DNA of 64,000 nt from Saxibacter everestensis (GCF_025787225.1 NZ_CP090958.1:1269856-1333855); one strand, 5' to 3'. Numbered from the stretch's first letter, positions 9,106 to 21,656 are shown. Numbers and translations are program-made. Notes: generated from the sequence alone by a model not told the origin.

Positions 9106-10070
9106 TGGGAATTTTTGGCCGGCGTAAGAACCAGGCCTCGGCGGATTCGGTCAAGGGTAAGCGCGCCAAAGCGAAATCCGGCATCGAGGAAGTCGACCAG
9201 CCTGAAGACGACTTGAAGTCGGCCGCAGTCGAAGCGGAGGCCGGCGACGAGAAGGCGGCGAGCCCCTCGGACCTGACAGACGACGCGGACGGCCTGAACG
9301 ACGCAGACGACGCTGACGACGCAGACCAGGACGATGCGGACGATGCGGACGGGGCTGACGAGGACGACGCTGACCAGGACGATGCGGACGATGCGGACGG
9401 GGCTGACGAGGACGTCGCTGACGAGGACGAACCGGCAGCCAAGTCGGGCCCGCTCGACCGCGCGGACAATGGCCCGTTCGATGAAGCGGAGGCCGACGAT
9501 GCCGTCCGGATCGATCTCGGCGCCTTGCGGATCAAGCCGGTCGACGGGATGCAGCTGCGGCTCGATGTGGATGAAAGCGGTAACCGGATCGTCTCGGTCA
9601 CCCTGATCGTCGAGGGGGCCACGCTTCAGCTGCAGGCATTCGCCGCCCCGCGGTCGGAAGGATTGTGGCGCGAGATCCGTAAACAAATCTCCGCCTCGGT
9701 AAGCCGCCAGGGCGGCACGGTCGACGTGCTGCACACCAAGTTCGGCAAAGAGGTCCTGGCTAGAATCCCGGCGCGGACCGACGATAACCGAACCGGAGTC
9801 CGGCAGGCACGTTTCATCGGGGTCGACGGCCCGCGCTGGTTCCTGCGCGCAGTTGTCGGCGGGAAGGCGCTCACCGATGACGACGCGAAAGATCAGATCG
9901 AATCGCTACTGCGTTCCGTCGTCGTCGTGCGCGGTGACGAGCCGATGCCGCCACGTGAGCTGCTGAAGGTCACGGCGCCCACCCAGGAAACTGACGACGA
10001 TGAGGACGAGGAGCAGAAGGACTCGTTGAACCCCTTCGAGCGCGGCCCCGAGATCACCGAGATCCGGTAA
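9105..10070 (+). CDS. DUF3710 domain protein with acidic repeat region
   Basis: 321-residue cytosolic protein. Residues ~1-30 are basic and ~35-125 are a very acidic, Ala/Asp-rich low-complexity stretch. The DUF3710 domain follows from about 135 to 285 (RIDLGALRIKPVDGMQLRLD... TVDVLHTKFGKEVLARIP ... RWFLRAVV). The acidic stretch holds two near-identical 16-residue units encoded by a 48-bp tandem repeat. It is translationally coupled to dut. Function is unknown, though the order dut-DUF3710-OB-fold is conserved in actinobacteria. Confidence 0.9.
   Translation: MGIFGRRKNQASADSVKGKRAKAKSGIEEVDQPEDDLKSAAVEAEAGDEKAASPSDLTDDADGLNDADDADDADQDDADDADGADEDDADQDDADDADGADEDVADEDEPAAKSGPLDRADNGPFDEAEADDAVRIDLGALRIKPVDGMQLRLDVDESGNRIVSVTLIVEGATLQLQAFAAPRSEGLWREIRKQISASVSRQGGTVDVLHTKFGKEVLARIPARTDDNRTGVRQARFIGVDGPRWFLRAVVGGKALTDDDAKDQIESLLRSVVVVRGDEPMPPRELLKVTAPTQETDDDEDEEQKDSLNPFERGPEITEIR
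9327..9422 (+). repeat. 48-bp tandem repeat within the DUF3710 gene
   Basis: Two 48-bp copies begin at 9327 and 9375 and each encode QDDADDADGADEDxAD. They differ by only one or two bases, suggesting recent slippage. Shorter GAC/GAT-Ala repeats precede them. Confidence 0.75.
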
Positions 10071-10077
10071 TGCGTGG

Positions 10078-10461
10078 ATGGCCGGTGGTGCAACAGCGGT
10101 GAAGAAGAGATTACTTGCGTTCCTCAACTCGCGCGATGAGATCGAGGCCCATGACGATGCCGCGCTTCGGCGCAGCAGTGGCTCGACGTCGATCTCCGAG
10201 TTGTCCGGCCGTGGCCCCGTCCGGCTCGGAGGCATCGTTGCGACCGTTACTGAAAGCACGCCGGAGGAGTCTCCCTCACTGTGGATCGAACTCTCCGACG
10301 GCTCCGGGGTGGTCCGGATCTGCTGGCTTGGACGACGCAAGATCCGCGGCATCCATCCCGGCCGACAGCTGGAAGTAGAGGGCATGGTCAGCTACAAGCG
10401 CGGCCGCCCCACCCTGTTCAACCCCACGTACACGTTAATTGACTCCGACCGGGAACGGTGA
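10078..10461 (+). CDS. OB-fold nucleic-acid-binding domain protein
   Basis: 127-residue protein with an OB-fold at about residues 45-125 (RLGGIVATVTESTPEESPSLWIELSDGSGVVRICWLGRRKIRGIHPGRQLEVEG), similar to the wedge domain of RecG and to tRNA-anticodon-type OB folds. It probably binds nucleic acid; no specific role is known. It lies 7 bp after the DUF3710 gene and touches the DUF3159 gene, so all three belong to the dut operon. Confidence 0.82.
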   Translation: MAGGATAVKKRLLAFLNSRDEIEAHDDAALRRSSGSTSISELSGRGPVRLGGIVATVTESTPEESPSLWIELSDGSGVVRICWLGRRKIRGIHPGRQLEVEGMVSYKRGRPTLFNPTYTLIDSDRER

Positions 10462-10463
10462 GA

Positions 10464-11210
10464 ATGACTGAATCGCACGAACGGCCTGACGTCGGAGCGG
10501 ACAGTTCCGACGCGACCCGGCGTGACGTGGACCCGGAGCAACCGGCTGCGACGCTCGGAAAGGCCTTGGGCCGCGGAGCGCTGGGGCGAGCAGGTTCCGG
10601 CAGCGTCAAGGAAGCGATCGGCGGCCCGTGGGGCGTCATCAACTCGGTTCTGCCAGGCTTGCTGTTCGTCATCGTGTATTCGGTGACATCCGAGCTGAAG
10701 CCATCGCTGATTTCGGCAATCGGAGCGGGCGTCGGGCTAATGATCGTCTCGCTGTTCCGGCGGCAGCCGGTGAGCCAGAGCATCGGCGGCCTGATCGGCG
10801 TTGCGCTCTGCGCGTTCGTCGCGATGCGAAGCGGCAAAGCCGAGGACTATTTCCTGATCGGGCTGTTCACCAACGCCGGCTCGATCCTGATCTTTCTGAT
10901 CTCGATTCTGATCCGCTGGCCGCTTATCGGGCTGATCGCCGGCTACCTCACCGGCGAGGAGCTGCGCTGGCGCAACGATCCGGCCCGGCTGCGGTTGTTC
11001 CAGCGGATCAGCTGGATGTGGATCGCCGCTTTCGCGCTGCGGCTCATTGTGCAGGTACCGCTCTACCTCAGCGGCAACGTAGCCGCGCTCGGCACGCTGC
11101 GGCTGGCGCTGGGCCTGCCACTGTTCGCGCTCGTCGCCTGGCTGTCGTGGCTGCTTATTCGGAAGGCGCCAACAGCTCGAGAAGAGGAACCTCTCCGCCC
11201 GGCGTCGTGA
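10464..11210 (+). CDS. DUF3159 family membrane protein
   Basis: 248-residue integral membrane protein with a hydrophilic N-terminal ~50 residues and about six transmembrane helices after KEAIGGPWGVINSVLPGLLFVI. The pattern matches DUF3159. Function unknown. ATG 10464 is taken as the start; a GTG six bases earlier overlaps the previous stop and is an alternative. Its last 56 bp overlap antisense with the TrkA-type gene. Confidence 0.85.
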   Translation: MTESHERPDVGADSSDATRRDVDPEQPAATLGKALGRGALGRAGSGSVKEAIGGPWGVINSVLPGLLFVIVYSVTSELKPSLISAIGAGVGLMIVSLFRRQPVSQSIGGLIGVALCAFVAMRSGKAEDYFLIGLFTNAGSILIFLISILIRWPLIGLIAGYLTGEELRWRNDPARLRLFQRISWMWIAAFALRLIVQVPLYLSGNVAALGTLRLALGLPLFALVAWLSWLLIRKAPTAREEEPLRPAS

Positions 11211-11817
11211 TGAAGAACAGCTCGTCGCCCGCCTCGAGAATGTCATCAGGGGTCGGTGCGAGCGCACGCGAGCTGCGCAGCACCGCAACCAGAACGGCAT
11301 CCTCCGGCAGAGCCAGCGATCCCACCGGCTTCCCGACAATCGGCGAATCCTGATGAACTGTGAATTCAACCAATCCGGACTTGCCCTGTTCGAAGGTGAG
11401 CAGGCGTACCAGGCCGCCGATTTCCACCGCCTCCTCGACCAGTGCGGTCATCAGCCGCGGCGTTGACACCGCAACGTCCACACCCCAGGACTCGTCGAAG
11501 AGCCACTCATTCTTCGGATTGTTGACCCGGCCCACCGTCCTGGGCACGGCGAACTCGGTTTTGGCGATCAACAGCATCACCAGATTTGTCTTGTCATCAC
11601 CGGTCGCGGCCACCACGACGTCAGCGTCCTCCAGCTGGGCCTCGTTCAGACCGGCCATCTCACACGCATCGGCAAGCAACCAGCGGGCGCTCGGCACCCG
11701 GTCGCGTTTCATCGCGGCGGCCGACTTGTCGATCAGCAGCACCTCGTGGTGGTGCGCAATGAGCTCCCGGGCTATGGAGCGGCCCACGCTTCCCGCCCCT
11801 GCGATGACTACTTTCAC
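11155..11817 (-). CDS. ceoC: TrkA-family potassium uptake regulatory protein (second of pair)
   Basis: 220-residue cytosolic RCK/KTN protein. The Rossmann N-domain (MKVVIAGAGSVGRSIARELI, then LLIDKSAAA and VVVAATGDDKTNLV) binds NAD(H) or ATP. The C-terminal TrkA-C domain is at about residues 140-215. Proteins of this type gate potassium transporters, probably together with CeoB. The start overlaps the end of ceoB by 4 bp (ATGA), so the two are coupled. Naming follows the mycobacterial ceoBC pair in the same neighbourhood. Confidence 0.82.
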   Translation of the reverse strand: MKVVIAGAGSVGRSIARELIAHHHEVLLIDKSAAAMKRDRVPSARWLLADACEMAGLNEAQLEDADVVVAATGDDKTNLVMLLIAKTEFAVPRTVGRVNNPKNEWLFDESWGVDVAVSTPRLMTALVEEAVEIGGLVRLLTFEQGKSGLVEFTVHQDSPIVGKPVGSLALPEDAVLVAVLRSSRALAPTPDDILEAGDELFFITTPGGEVPLLELLAPSE

Positions 11818-12479
11818 TCCGAGCTCTCCTTCAATGAACCAAGTGCCGCCGCAATCTCATCGCGCTTTTCTATCGGCATCATCACGTGCAGCAGGTCGCC
11901 CTCCTGAATAAGCATCCGGTCACTGGGCATGGTGCCCTCGCCCGTCCTGGTCAGGTACGCCACCCGCACCGGCACCGTGCCCTCGATCGCCTTAAGCGGC
12001 TGACCGACCCAGCTTTCGTGCAGATGAACCTCTGCCAGCATCAGCCGGCCGGAGGGTTCGCGGAACTCGCTGGCCGACCCCTGCGGAATCAGTCGCCGCA
12101 TCACCTGGTCGGCGGTCCACCGGACGGTCGCCACGGTGGGGATGCCGATTCGCTGGTAAATCTCGGCCCGGCCCGGGTCGTAAATCCGTGCCACCACGTG
12201 GGAAACGCCGAAGGTCTCCCGGGCAACCCGGGCGGCAAGAATGTTGGAGTTGTCGCCGCTGCTGACAGCTGCCAGGGCGTAAGCATCTGTGATGTTCGCC
12301 TCCTGCAGGGTTTCGCGGTCGAAGCCGATACCGGTCACGGTGGTGCCGGAAAAACTGTCCGACAACCGCAGAAACGCGCTCTCATTCTGGTCGATCACCG
12401 CGACCGAATGCCCCGAGGCATCGAGGGTCTGAGCGATCGTGGTCCCTACTCGACCACACCCCATTACAACAAAGTGCAC
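11814..12479 (-). CDS. ceoB: TrkA-family potassium uptake regulatory protein (first of pair)
   Basis: 221-residue paralogue of its partner with the same architecture: Rossmann domain MHFVVMGCGRVGTTIAQTLDASGHSVAVID at residues 1-30 and TrkA-C domain from about 140. The variant nucleotide loop is GCGRVG. It is the first gene of the pair, diverging from the APC permease at 12535 with only a short shared promoter region. The neighbouring permease is the obvious candidate partner for these RCK proteins, though that link is inference. Confidence 0.82.
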   Translation of the reverse strand: MHFVVMGCGRVGTTIAQTLDASGHSVAVIDQNESAFLRLSDSFSGTTVTGIGFDRETLQEANITDAYALAAVSSGDNSNILAARVARETFGVSHVVARIYDPGRAEIYQRIGIPTVATVRWTADQVMRRLIPQGSASEFREPSGRLMLAEVHLHESWVGQPLKAIEGTVPVRVAYLTRTGEGTMPSDRMLIQEGDLLHVMMPIEKRDEIAAALGSLKESSE

Positions 12480-12520
12480 TTTCCAACCGCCTTCCGCGCG
12501 TCAAACCAGTCAATAGGTTC

Positions 12521-12537
12521 TAGCATTGATCCTCGTG
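12521..12537 (+). promoter_or_regulatory. Leaderless promoter of the APC permease
   Basis: TAGCAT (12521-12526) is followed after 8 bp by GTG 12535, the same spacing as at dut. No Shine-Dalgarno is visible. A second candidate, TAGGTT, lies just upstream. Confidence 0.45.
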
Positions 12538-14562
12538 GCAACATTTACAGACGCGCTTAAGAGGGTAATCGTTGGGCGACCCTACCGGAGCGATCGCCTT
12601 AGCGAAACTCTACTTCCCAAACGCATCGCGCTGCCGGTGTTCGCCTCCGACGCGCTTTCCTCCGTTGCTTACGCCCCGGACGAGATCCTGCTGACCCTGT
12701 CGCTCGCCGGGATCACCGCAATGACGATATCGCCGCTGGTCGGTGCGGCGGTGGCTGTCGTCATGCTGGTTGTCGTCGCGTCCTACCGACAGAATGTGCG
12801 CGCCTACACGTCAGGCGGCGGTGACTACGAGGTCGCCGCTACCAACCTCGGCCGTCCGGCCAGCATTACCGTGGCCAGCGCACTACTGGTTGACTACGTT
12901 CTGACTGTGGCGGTATCCATCTCATCGGCCGCCCACTACGCGGCAACCGCGGTCTCAGCGCTGCGCGGCACCGAGCCATACATTGCCGTGACCCTCGTGC
13001 TGATCATCACCGCAGCCAACCTGCGGGGAGTGCGCGAATCGGGCCGCGCCTTCGCAGTCCCGACCTACATCTTCATCATCTCCATCCTCGGGATGTGCAT
13101 CTGGGGCCTGATCCGGCTGTTGATCGGGGATGTGCCGCAGGCCGCGTCCTCCGGTTACACAGTCGCGCCGGGCGCCGGGTTCGACGCCGGGTTGCTTGGC
13201 CTGGCCGGGGCGCTGCTGGTGATGCGGGCGTTTTCGTCGGGCTGTGCCGCGCTGACCGGTGTGGAGGCGATCAGCAACGGCGTGCCGGCGTTCCAGAAGC
13301 CGAAGAGTAAGAACGCCGCGACGACTCTGCTGTTGCTGGGCGTGATCGCGGTTTCGATGCTGATGGGCATCATCTTCCTGGCCAGCCAGACCAGGCTGCA
13401 TTTCGTCTCCGATCCTGCCACCCAGCTGATCGGTCCGAACGGTGAGCCGGCGGGCGATTCCTATATCCAGGACCCGGTGATCGGACAGCTGGCCGAGGCG
13501 ATCTTCTCCGACTTTCCGCCGGCGTTCTATCTTGTCGCCGTGGTCACCGGGATCATCCTGGTGCTTGCCGCGAATACAGCGTTCTCCGGGTTTCCCGGCC
13601 TGGCCTCGATCCTGGCCAGGGACGGTTTCCTGCCTCGCCAGCTGAATACTCGTGGAGACCGGCTGGCATTCTCCAACGGCATCATCGCCCTTGCCATCGC
13701 GGCGATTGTTCTTATTCTCGCCTTCGGCGCCGACACAACTTCCTTGATTCAGCTCTACATCGTCGGGGTGTTCGTCTCCTTCACAGTCGGACAGTTCGGC
13801 ATGGTCAAGCACTGGACGGCCAAGTTGCGGCTGAGCACCGACCGGGCAGAGCGGGCCACGTTGCGTAGGTCGCGGGTAGTGAACTTCATCGGCCTGCTGA
13901 TGACCGGCGTCGTCCTGATCGTCGTCCTGGCCACGAAATTCCTGCTCGGCGCCTGGATCGCAATTGCCGCGATGGCAGTCCTGTTCGTCATGATGGGCGC
14001 GATCCGGAAGCACTACGATCGGGTCGCGGACGAACTGACTCCCGGCGATGAGGACTCCGCGCGGCTGCTGCCGCCCAATGTGCACGCCATAGTGCTGGTC
14101 TCCAAGGTGCACAAGCCGACGTTGCGGGCGCTCGCCTACGCCAGGGCCGCGCGTCCGACGGTCCTGGAAGCGGTCACGGTCGGCGTTGACCGGGCCGAAA
14201 CCGAGGCGCTGCGCGAGCAATGGGATTCTGCGGACCTGCCGGTGCGGCTCACCAGCCTTGACTCGCCGTACCGGGAGATCACCAGGCCGATCCTGCAATA
14301 CGTGCGTCGGATCCGGCGGGAATCTCCCCGGGACCTGATCATCGTGTATATCCCGGAGTACATCGTGGGCCACTGGTGGGAGCACCTGTTGCACAACCAG
14401 ACGGCGCTTCGGCTGAAGTCGCGCCTGCTCTTCGTCAGCGGCGTGATGGTCGCCAGCGTGCCATGGCGGCTCAGCTCCTTCGAGAAGGTATCCGAGGTCG
14501 TCGAAGAGCAACGGGTCCAGGAGCGGGCACGAGCCAAGGAGCGGGCACGAGCCAAGGAATGA
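12535..14562 (+). CDS. APC superfamily permease
   Basis: 675-residue inner-membrane protein. A 12-helix amino acid-polyamine-cation permease core occupies about residues 30-490, opening FASDALSSVAYAPDEIL, a motif shared with KUP/APC-type transporters. A cytosolic C-terminal domain (about 500-640) resembles a universal-stress-like fold. Placement beside ceoBC, as in mycobacteria, makes potassium or amino-acid transport likely, but the substrate is not shown. The C-terminus ends in two exact 18-bp repeats encoding ERARAK. Confidence 0.82.
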   Translation: MATFTDALKRVIVGRPYRSDRLSETLLPKRIALPVFASDALSSVAYAPDEILLTLSLAGITAMTISPLVGAAVAVVMLVVVASYRQNVRAYTSGGGDYEVAATNLGRPASITVASALLVDYVLTVAVSISSAAHYAATAVSALRGTEPYIAVTLVLIITAANLRGVRESGRAFAVPTYIFIISILGMCIWGLIRLLIGDVPQAASSGYTVAPGAGFDAGLLGLAGALLVMRAFSSGCAALTGVEAISNGVPAFQKPKSKNAATTLLLLGVIAVSMLMGIIFLASQTRLHFVSDPATQLIGPNGEPAGDSYIQDPVIGQLAEAIFSDFPPAFYLVAVVTGIILVLAANTAFSGFPGLASILARDGFLPRQLNTRGDRLAFSNGIIALAIAAIVLILAFGADTTSLIQLYIVGVFVSFTVGQFGMVKHWTAKLRLSTDRAERATLRRSRVVNFIGLLMTGVVLIVVLATKFLLGAWIAIAAMAVLFVMMGAIRKHYDRVADELTPGDEDSARLLPPNVHAIVLVSKVHKPTLRALAYARAARPTVLEAVTVGVDRAETEALREQWDSADLPVRLTSLDSPYREITRPILQYVRRIRRESPRDLIIVYIPEYIVGHWWEHLLHNQTALRLKSRLLFVSGVMVASVPWRLSSFEKVSEVVEEQRVQERARAKERARAKE

Positions 14563-14627
14563 CGCGGGTGCCCAGCGAGGCCACGCAGCGCAGGACAAGT
14601 GGACATTTTCAACGAAAGGCGGGACCC

Positions 14628-16049
14628 ATGGAGCTGACGGTTACGATCGAGGCCGTTGGCCAGGGCGGCATCTGCATAGCACGCCACGAGGGCCGCGTCG
14701 TGTTCGTGCCCGATGTGCTTCCCGGCGAAACTGTCCGGGTTGTAGTGCCGGAGCCGGCGGAGAATGCGAAATTCTGGCGTGCCGAGCTGCGCGAGGTTCT
14801 TGAACCCTCGCACTCTCGGATCGCCACGCGATGGAGCGAGGCCGGGCCGGGCGGTGTCGGTGGTGCAGAGCTTGCCCACGTCGAGCTCGAAGCCAGTAGA
14901 CGCTGGAAGTCATCGGTTATCGCCGAACAGCTTTCCAGGCTGGCCGGCCTGGAACTGGCCGTCGAGGTCGAGGCAGCTGAAGGTGACGTCGAGCGTGACG
15001 GCCTGGGATGGCGAACCCGCGTGCAGTTCGCCGTGGCGCGCGACGGCCGGCTCGGCGGCCTGGCACCGCGGTCACACCGGATCGTGCCTCTGACGCGAAT
15101 GCCGCTGGCGACCAGCCGGATCGAGGGACTCGGTATCCTCGGCCATCGTTTTCCGGGCGCCGATCGGGTCGAGGTCATCGCTCCGGCCTCGGGGGCACAG
15201 GCCCTCGTGGTCGTCTCGTACGGCCAGCCACCGAAGGACGCCGACGGCCAGGCCCCGAAGGACGCCGGCTTCCAGGCCAGACGCAAACAGTCGTTGACTG
15301 CATTCGCCGAGCTGAACCCCGATGTGTCACTCGTCGCGGTGGACGAACCGAACCGACGGTCCGGTACTCGGCGACCGCGTGGACGCCGGCAGGGCAGCTC
15401 GCGGACCCAGCGACCCAGACGCGAACTGATCTCCGGCCAGGACTTCGTCGAGGAAGCGGTGGCCTTCACCCTGGCCGGCGATCGTGTGGAACGGCAATTC
15501 CGGGTAACCGGCGGCGGCTTCTGGCAGGTGCACCGGGCAGCACCGGGCATATTGACTCAGGCGCTGCTCGACGCCGTAGCTGTCCAGCCGGGGGAGAAGG
15601 TGGCCGACCTCTACTCCGGGGCGGGCCTATTCACTGCTGCGCTGGCCATTGCCGCCGGTGCGGACGGCCAGGTCACCGGGATTGAGGGAGACCAGCAGGC
15701 CGTTTCCGACTCGGAACGAAACCTTGCGGATCTTCCGACCGTGCGGCTGCACCGGGGCCCGGTAGAAAAAGAGCTCGCGGGAATCCCCGTGGGTCAAGCT
15801 GTTCCGGCCCTCGACGTGGTCACGCTCGACCCACCACGCTCGGGCGCCGGGAAGGCCGTCGTCGAACAAATCGTCGCGCACAGACCCCGGATCGTTGGCT
15901 ACGTTTCCTGCGATCCGGCAACCCTTGCCCGCGACATCGCCTATTTCGCCGAACGAGGTTACCGGCTGTCGTCATTGCGCGCGTTTGATCTGTTTCCGCT
16001 GACCCACCATGTGGAGAGCCTCGCCGTTCTGACGCCCGGACCGAACTGA
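14628..16049 (+). CDS. TRAM-domain class I SAM-dependent RNA methyltransferase (TrmA/RlmD-like)
   Basis: 473-residue uracil-C5-type RNA methyltransferase. An N-terminal TRAM domain (residues 1-60, VGQGGICIARHEGRVVFVPDVLPGE) binds RNA. The C-terminal Rossmann domain has ADLYSGAGLFT for SAM, TLDPPRSGAG, and YVSCDPATLARD with the catalytic cysteine. The iron-sulfur cysteines of RumA are not evident. Between the domains, about residues 195-270 hold a repetitive Lys/Asp then Arg-rich insertion. ATG has GAAAGGCGGG upstream. The substrate (tRNA or 23S rRNA) is undecided. Confidence 0.88.
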   Translation: MELTVTIEAVGQGGICIARHEGRVVFVPDVLPGETVRVVVPEPAENAKFWRAELREVLEPSHSRIATRWSEAGPGGVGGAELAHVELEASRRWKSSVIAEQLSRLAGLELAVEVEAAEGDVERDGLGWRTRVQFAVARDGRLGGLAPRSHRIVPLTRMPLATSRIEGLGILGHRFPGADRVEVIAPASGAQALVVVSYGQPPKDADGQAPKDAGFQARRKQSLTAFAELNPDVSLVAVDEPNRRSGTRRPRGRRQGSSRTQRPRRELISGQDFVEEAVAFTLAGDRVERQFRVTGGGFWQVHRAAPGILTQALLDAVAVQPGEKVADLYSGAGLFTAALAIAAGADGQVTGIEGDQQAVSDSERNLADLPTVRLHRGPVEKELAGIPVGQAVPALDVVTLDPPRSGAGKAVVEQIVAHRPRIVGYVSCDPATLARDIAYFAERGYRLSSLRAFDLFPLTHHVESLAVLTPGPN

Positions 16050-16071
16050 GCCGACCCGGGCGACAGGAGAC

Positions 16072-17244
16072 CTAGCGGAACGCCGCCTGTCCGGTCAGCG
16101 CCTGGCCGATCACGAGCTGATGCACCTCTGAGGTTCCCTCGTAGGTGAGCACAGACTCGAGGTTATTGGCGTGCCGAATCACCGGGTACTCCAGCGTGAT
16201 GCCGTTGGCGCCGAGAATCGTGCGGCATTCGCGCGCTATCGCAATTGCCTCGCGGACGTTGTTGAGCTTGCCCGTGCTGACCTGCTCGCTCGCGACCTCA
16301 CCCTTTTCCTTCAACCGGCTCAGGTGGATGGCGAGCAGCTGGCCCTTGCCGAGTTCCAGAGCCATGTCGGCAAGTTTTGCCTGAGTTAGCTGATACGCCG
16401 CCAGCGGCTTGTCGAAGACATCGCGGTCCTGCGCGTAGCTGATCGCTGTCTCCAGGCAGTCCCGGGCAGCGCCCAGTGCGCCGAAGATGATGCCGAAGCG
16501 CGCCTCGTTCAGGCAGCTGAGCGGCCCGCGCAGCCCCTTGGCCTTGGGCAGTTCGGCGGATTCCGGCAGCCGGACGTTCTCCAGCACCAGCTCGGAGGTG
16601 ACCGAGGCTCGCAGCGACAGCTTTGCCTTGATCTCCGGAGCGGAGAACCCCGGTGTATCGGTTGGCACGACGAAGCCGCGCACGCCGTCATCCGTGCGCG
16701 CCCACACGATGGCGACATCAGCGATCGACCCGTTGGTGATCCACATCTTTGTGCCGTTCAGCACCCAGTCGCTGCCGTCCTTCTTGGCGTTGGTGCGCAT
16801 GCCGCCCGGGTTCGACCCGAAGTCAGGTTCGGTAAGCCCGAAGCAGCCGATCGCCTCGCCGGCGGCCATCTTCGGCAGCCATTCGTTCTTCTGGTCTTCG
16901 CTTCCCCAGTTATGGATGGCGAACATCGCCAGCGAACCCTGGACGGAGACCAGGCTGCGAATGCCGGAATCGACGGCCTCCAGTTCAAGGCAGGCCAGCC
17001 CGTAGGACGTCGCGTTCAAGCCGGCGCAGCCGTATCCCTCGAGGTGCATGCCGAGCACGCCCAGCTGGCCGAGCTCCTTGGCCAGTTCGCGGGCCGGCAG
17101 CTTACCTTCTTCGAACCACTCGGCAATATGTGGACGGATCTTGTCCGCGCCGAAGCGGCGGACGGTCTCCTGAATGGCGAGTTCTTCGGACGTGAGCAGC
17201 GAATCGATGGCGAAGAGCTGGGAAACGGATTGTGGGGCGGGCAT
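16072..17244 (-). CDS. Acyl-CoA dehydrogenase, glutaryl-CoA dehydrogenase-like
   Basis: 390-residue FAD flavoenzyme of the acyl-CoA dehydrogenase family. CFGLTEPDFGSNPGGM and WITNGSIADVAIVWAR form the FAD/acyl-CoA site. The C-terminal YEGTSEVHQLVIGQALTG holds the catalytic glutamate in the position used by glutaryl-CoA dehydrogenase, which the whole sequence most resembles. It would act in lysine/tryptophan-type or dicarboxylate degradation. ATG follows AAAGGAA. It diverges from a LacI regulator, and the intergenic operator suggests local control by it. Confidence 0.85.
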   Translation of the reverse strand: MPAPQSVSQLFAIDSLLTSEELAIQETVRRFGADKIRPHIAEWFEEGKLPARELAKELGQLGVLGMHLEGYGCAGLNATSYGLACLELEAVDSGIRSLVSVQGSLAMFAIHNWGSEDQKNEWLPKMAAGEAIGCFGLTEPDFGSNPGGMRTNAKKDGSDWVLNGTKMWITNGSIADVAIVWARTDDGVRGFVVPTDTPGFSAPEIKAKLSLRASVTSELVLENVRLPESAELPKAKGLRGPLSCLNEARFGIIFGALGAARDCLETAISYAQDRDVFDKPLAAYQLTQAKLADMALELGKGQLLAIHLSRLKEKGEVASEQVSTGKLNNVREAIAIARECRTILGANGITLEYPVIRHANNLESVLTYEGTSEVHQLVIGQALTGQAAFR

Positions 17245-17336
17245 CGCATTCCTTTGGATAGAGCTTGGACAGAGCCGTTAAGCGGACATCAACGTTGTGT
17301 CGCCGACTGTCGCTCCGATAGCCTTTAGAGAACGTT

Positions 17337-17354
17337 TGCGCAATCGATTGCACA
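17337..17354. promoter_or_regulatory. LacI-family operator
   Basis: TGCGCAATCGATTGCACA is an 18-bp palindrome with one mismatched pair and a central CG, the classic form of LacI-family operators. It lies between the divergent acyl-CoA dehydrogenase and lacI-type genes and could control both. Confidence 0.65.
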
Positions 17355-17409
17355 TTCAATACGTTAAGGAACCGTACTGCGGTTCGTCAACAAGCTTAAG
17401 GATGTAGGC

Positions 17410-18461
17410 ATGGGCGAGCAGAACGGCGGCTCGGCAGCAAAACCTTCCCGGCCATCGACGCTCCGGCAGATCGCGCAGACGTCCGGCGTGCACGTTTCCA
17501 CCGTTTCCCGGGTGCTGCGCCAGCAGGAGCCGCCGGACGGCTGGTCTGAATCCGCGCGGCGAATCCGTGAGGTCGCCGAGGATCTCGGCTACCAACCCAA
17601 TCTGTGGGCGGCGAGCTTGCGCACCAGGCGGACCACCACGATCGGCGTGGTGATGTCGCGGCTGACGGACGGGGTGATCGCCACGACGTATCAGGGCATC
17701 GAGTCCGCAGCAGGCGACGCCGGATACTCGGTGCTGTTGTCGAGCCCTGACGATGAGCTCGAGGCGCAGCGCCGATCAATCGAACTGCTGCTGAGCCGAC
17801 AGGTAGACGGCTTGATCCTGAGCAGCATGCACGAGCCGGCCGACGAGTTCCTGGCTACCCTTTCGCTCGGCGATGTTCCCGTGCTGCTGATCAACCGGCA
17901 TGCGGACAGTGCGCAGGTATCGGTGACCAGCGATGATCACCACGGCGGTTACCTCGCGGCTCGGCATTTGCTGGAGCTCGGTCACACCAAGTTCGGCGTG
18001 ATTGCCGGGCCGGAGCATGCCAGCACGGCTCGGGACCGGGTGGCCGGCTTCCTGGCGGGGCTCCGGGAATCCGGCGTCAGCTTGCGAGATGACTTCCTGG
18101 TGCGTTCCGACTTCGAGGTCGCCGGCGGTGTTTGCGCGGCAAAGAAGCTTCTGGATCGCGCCGATCGTCCGACCGCCATCTTTTCGGTGAACGATACCGC
18201 TGCCATCGGAGTGCTCGGGGTGGCTCGCGATCTCAGGCTTTCAGTGCCGGAGGACCTGTCTCTGATCGGGTACAACGACATCCCGGTTGTGTCGCAGTTG
18301 CCCGTGCCATTGACGACTCTTAGGTCTCCGGCGAGGAATATCGGCGTAACCGGCGTAAAGCTGCTGCTTGAGCTGATTCGTGGCCGGGATGTCGATTCGG
18401 TCCGATTGCCGGTTGAACTGATCAGACGCGCTTCGACTGGCGCTCCGGCTAACCGAAGGCG

Positions 18462-18465
<4 letters not shown>
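17410..18465 (+). CDS. LacI family transcriptional regulator
   Basis: 351-residue regulator. The N-terminal helix-turn-helix and hinge are at about residues 15-70 (STLRQIAQTSGVHVSTVSRVL ... AEDLGYQPNLWAASLRTRRTTTIGVVM). A periplasmic-binding-like effector domain runs to ~335. Effectors of this family are usually sugars or small metabolites. With an acyl-CoA dehydrogenase as divergent neighbour, the effector here is unclear. A near-perfect operator upstream implies autoregulation. Confidence 0.9.
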
Positions 18466-21643
<3,178 letters not shown>

Positions 21644-21656
21644 CATACGTACACCG

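Noticed and set aside
14521-14556. 18-bp repeat at the permease C-terminus as a functional site
   Set aside because: Two copies only, in frame, encoding a charged tail; simple slippage is enough to explain it.
12955-14598. 547-codon open frame antisense to the APC permease
   Set aside because: It mirrors third-position GC bias of the real gene; its translation is Arg/Gly/His-rich with no domain, and the plus-strand permease is unmistakable.
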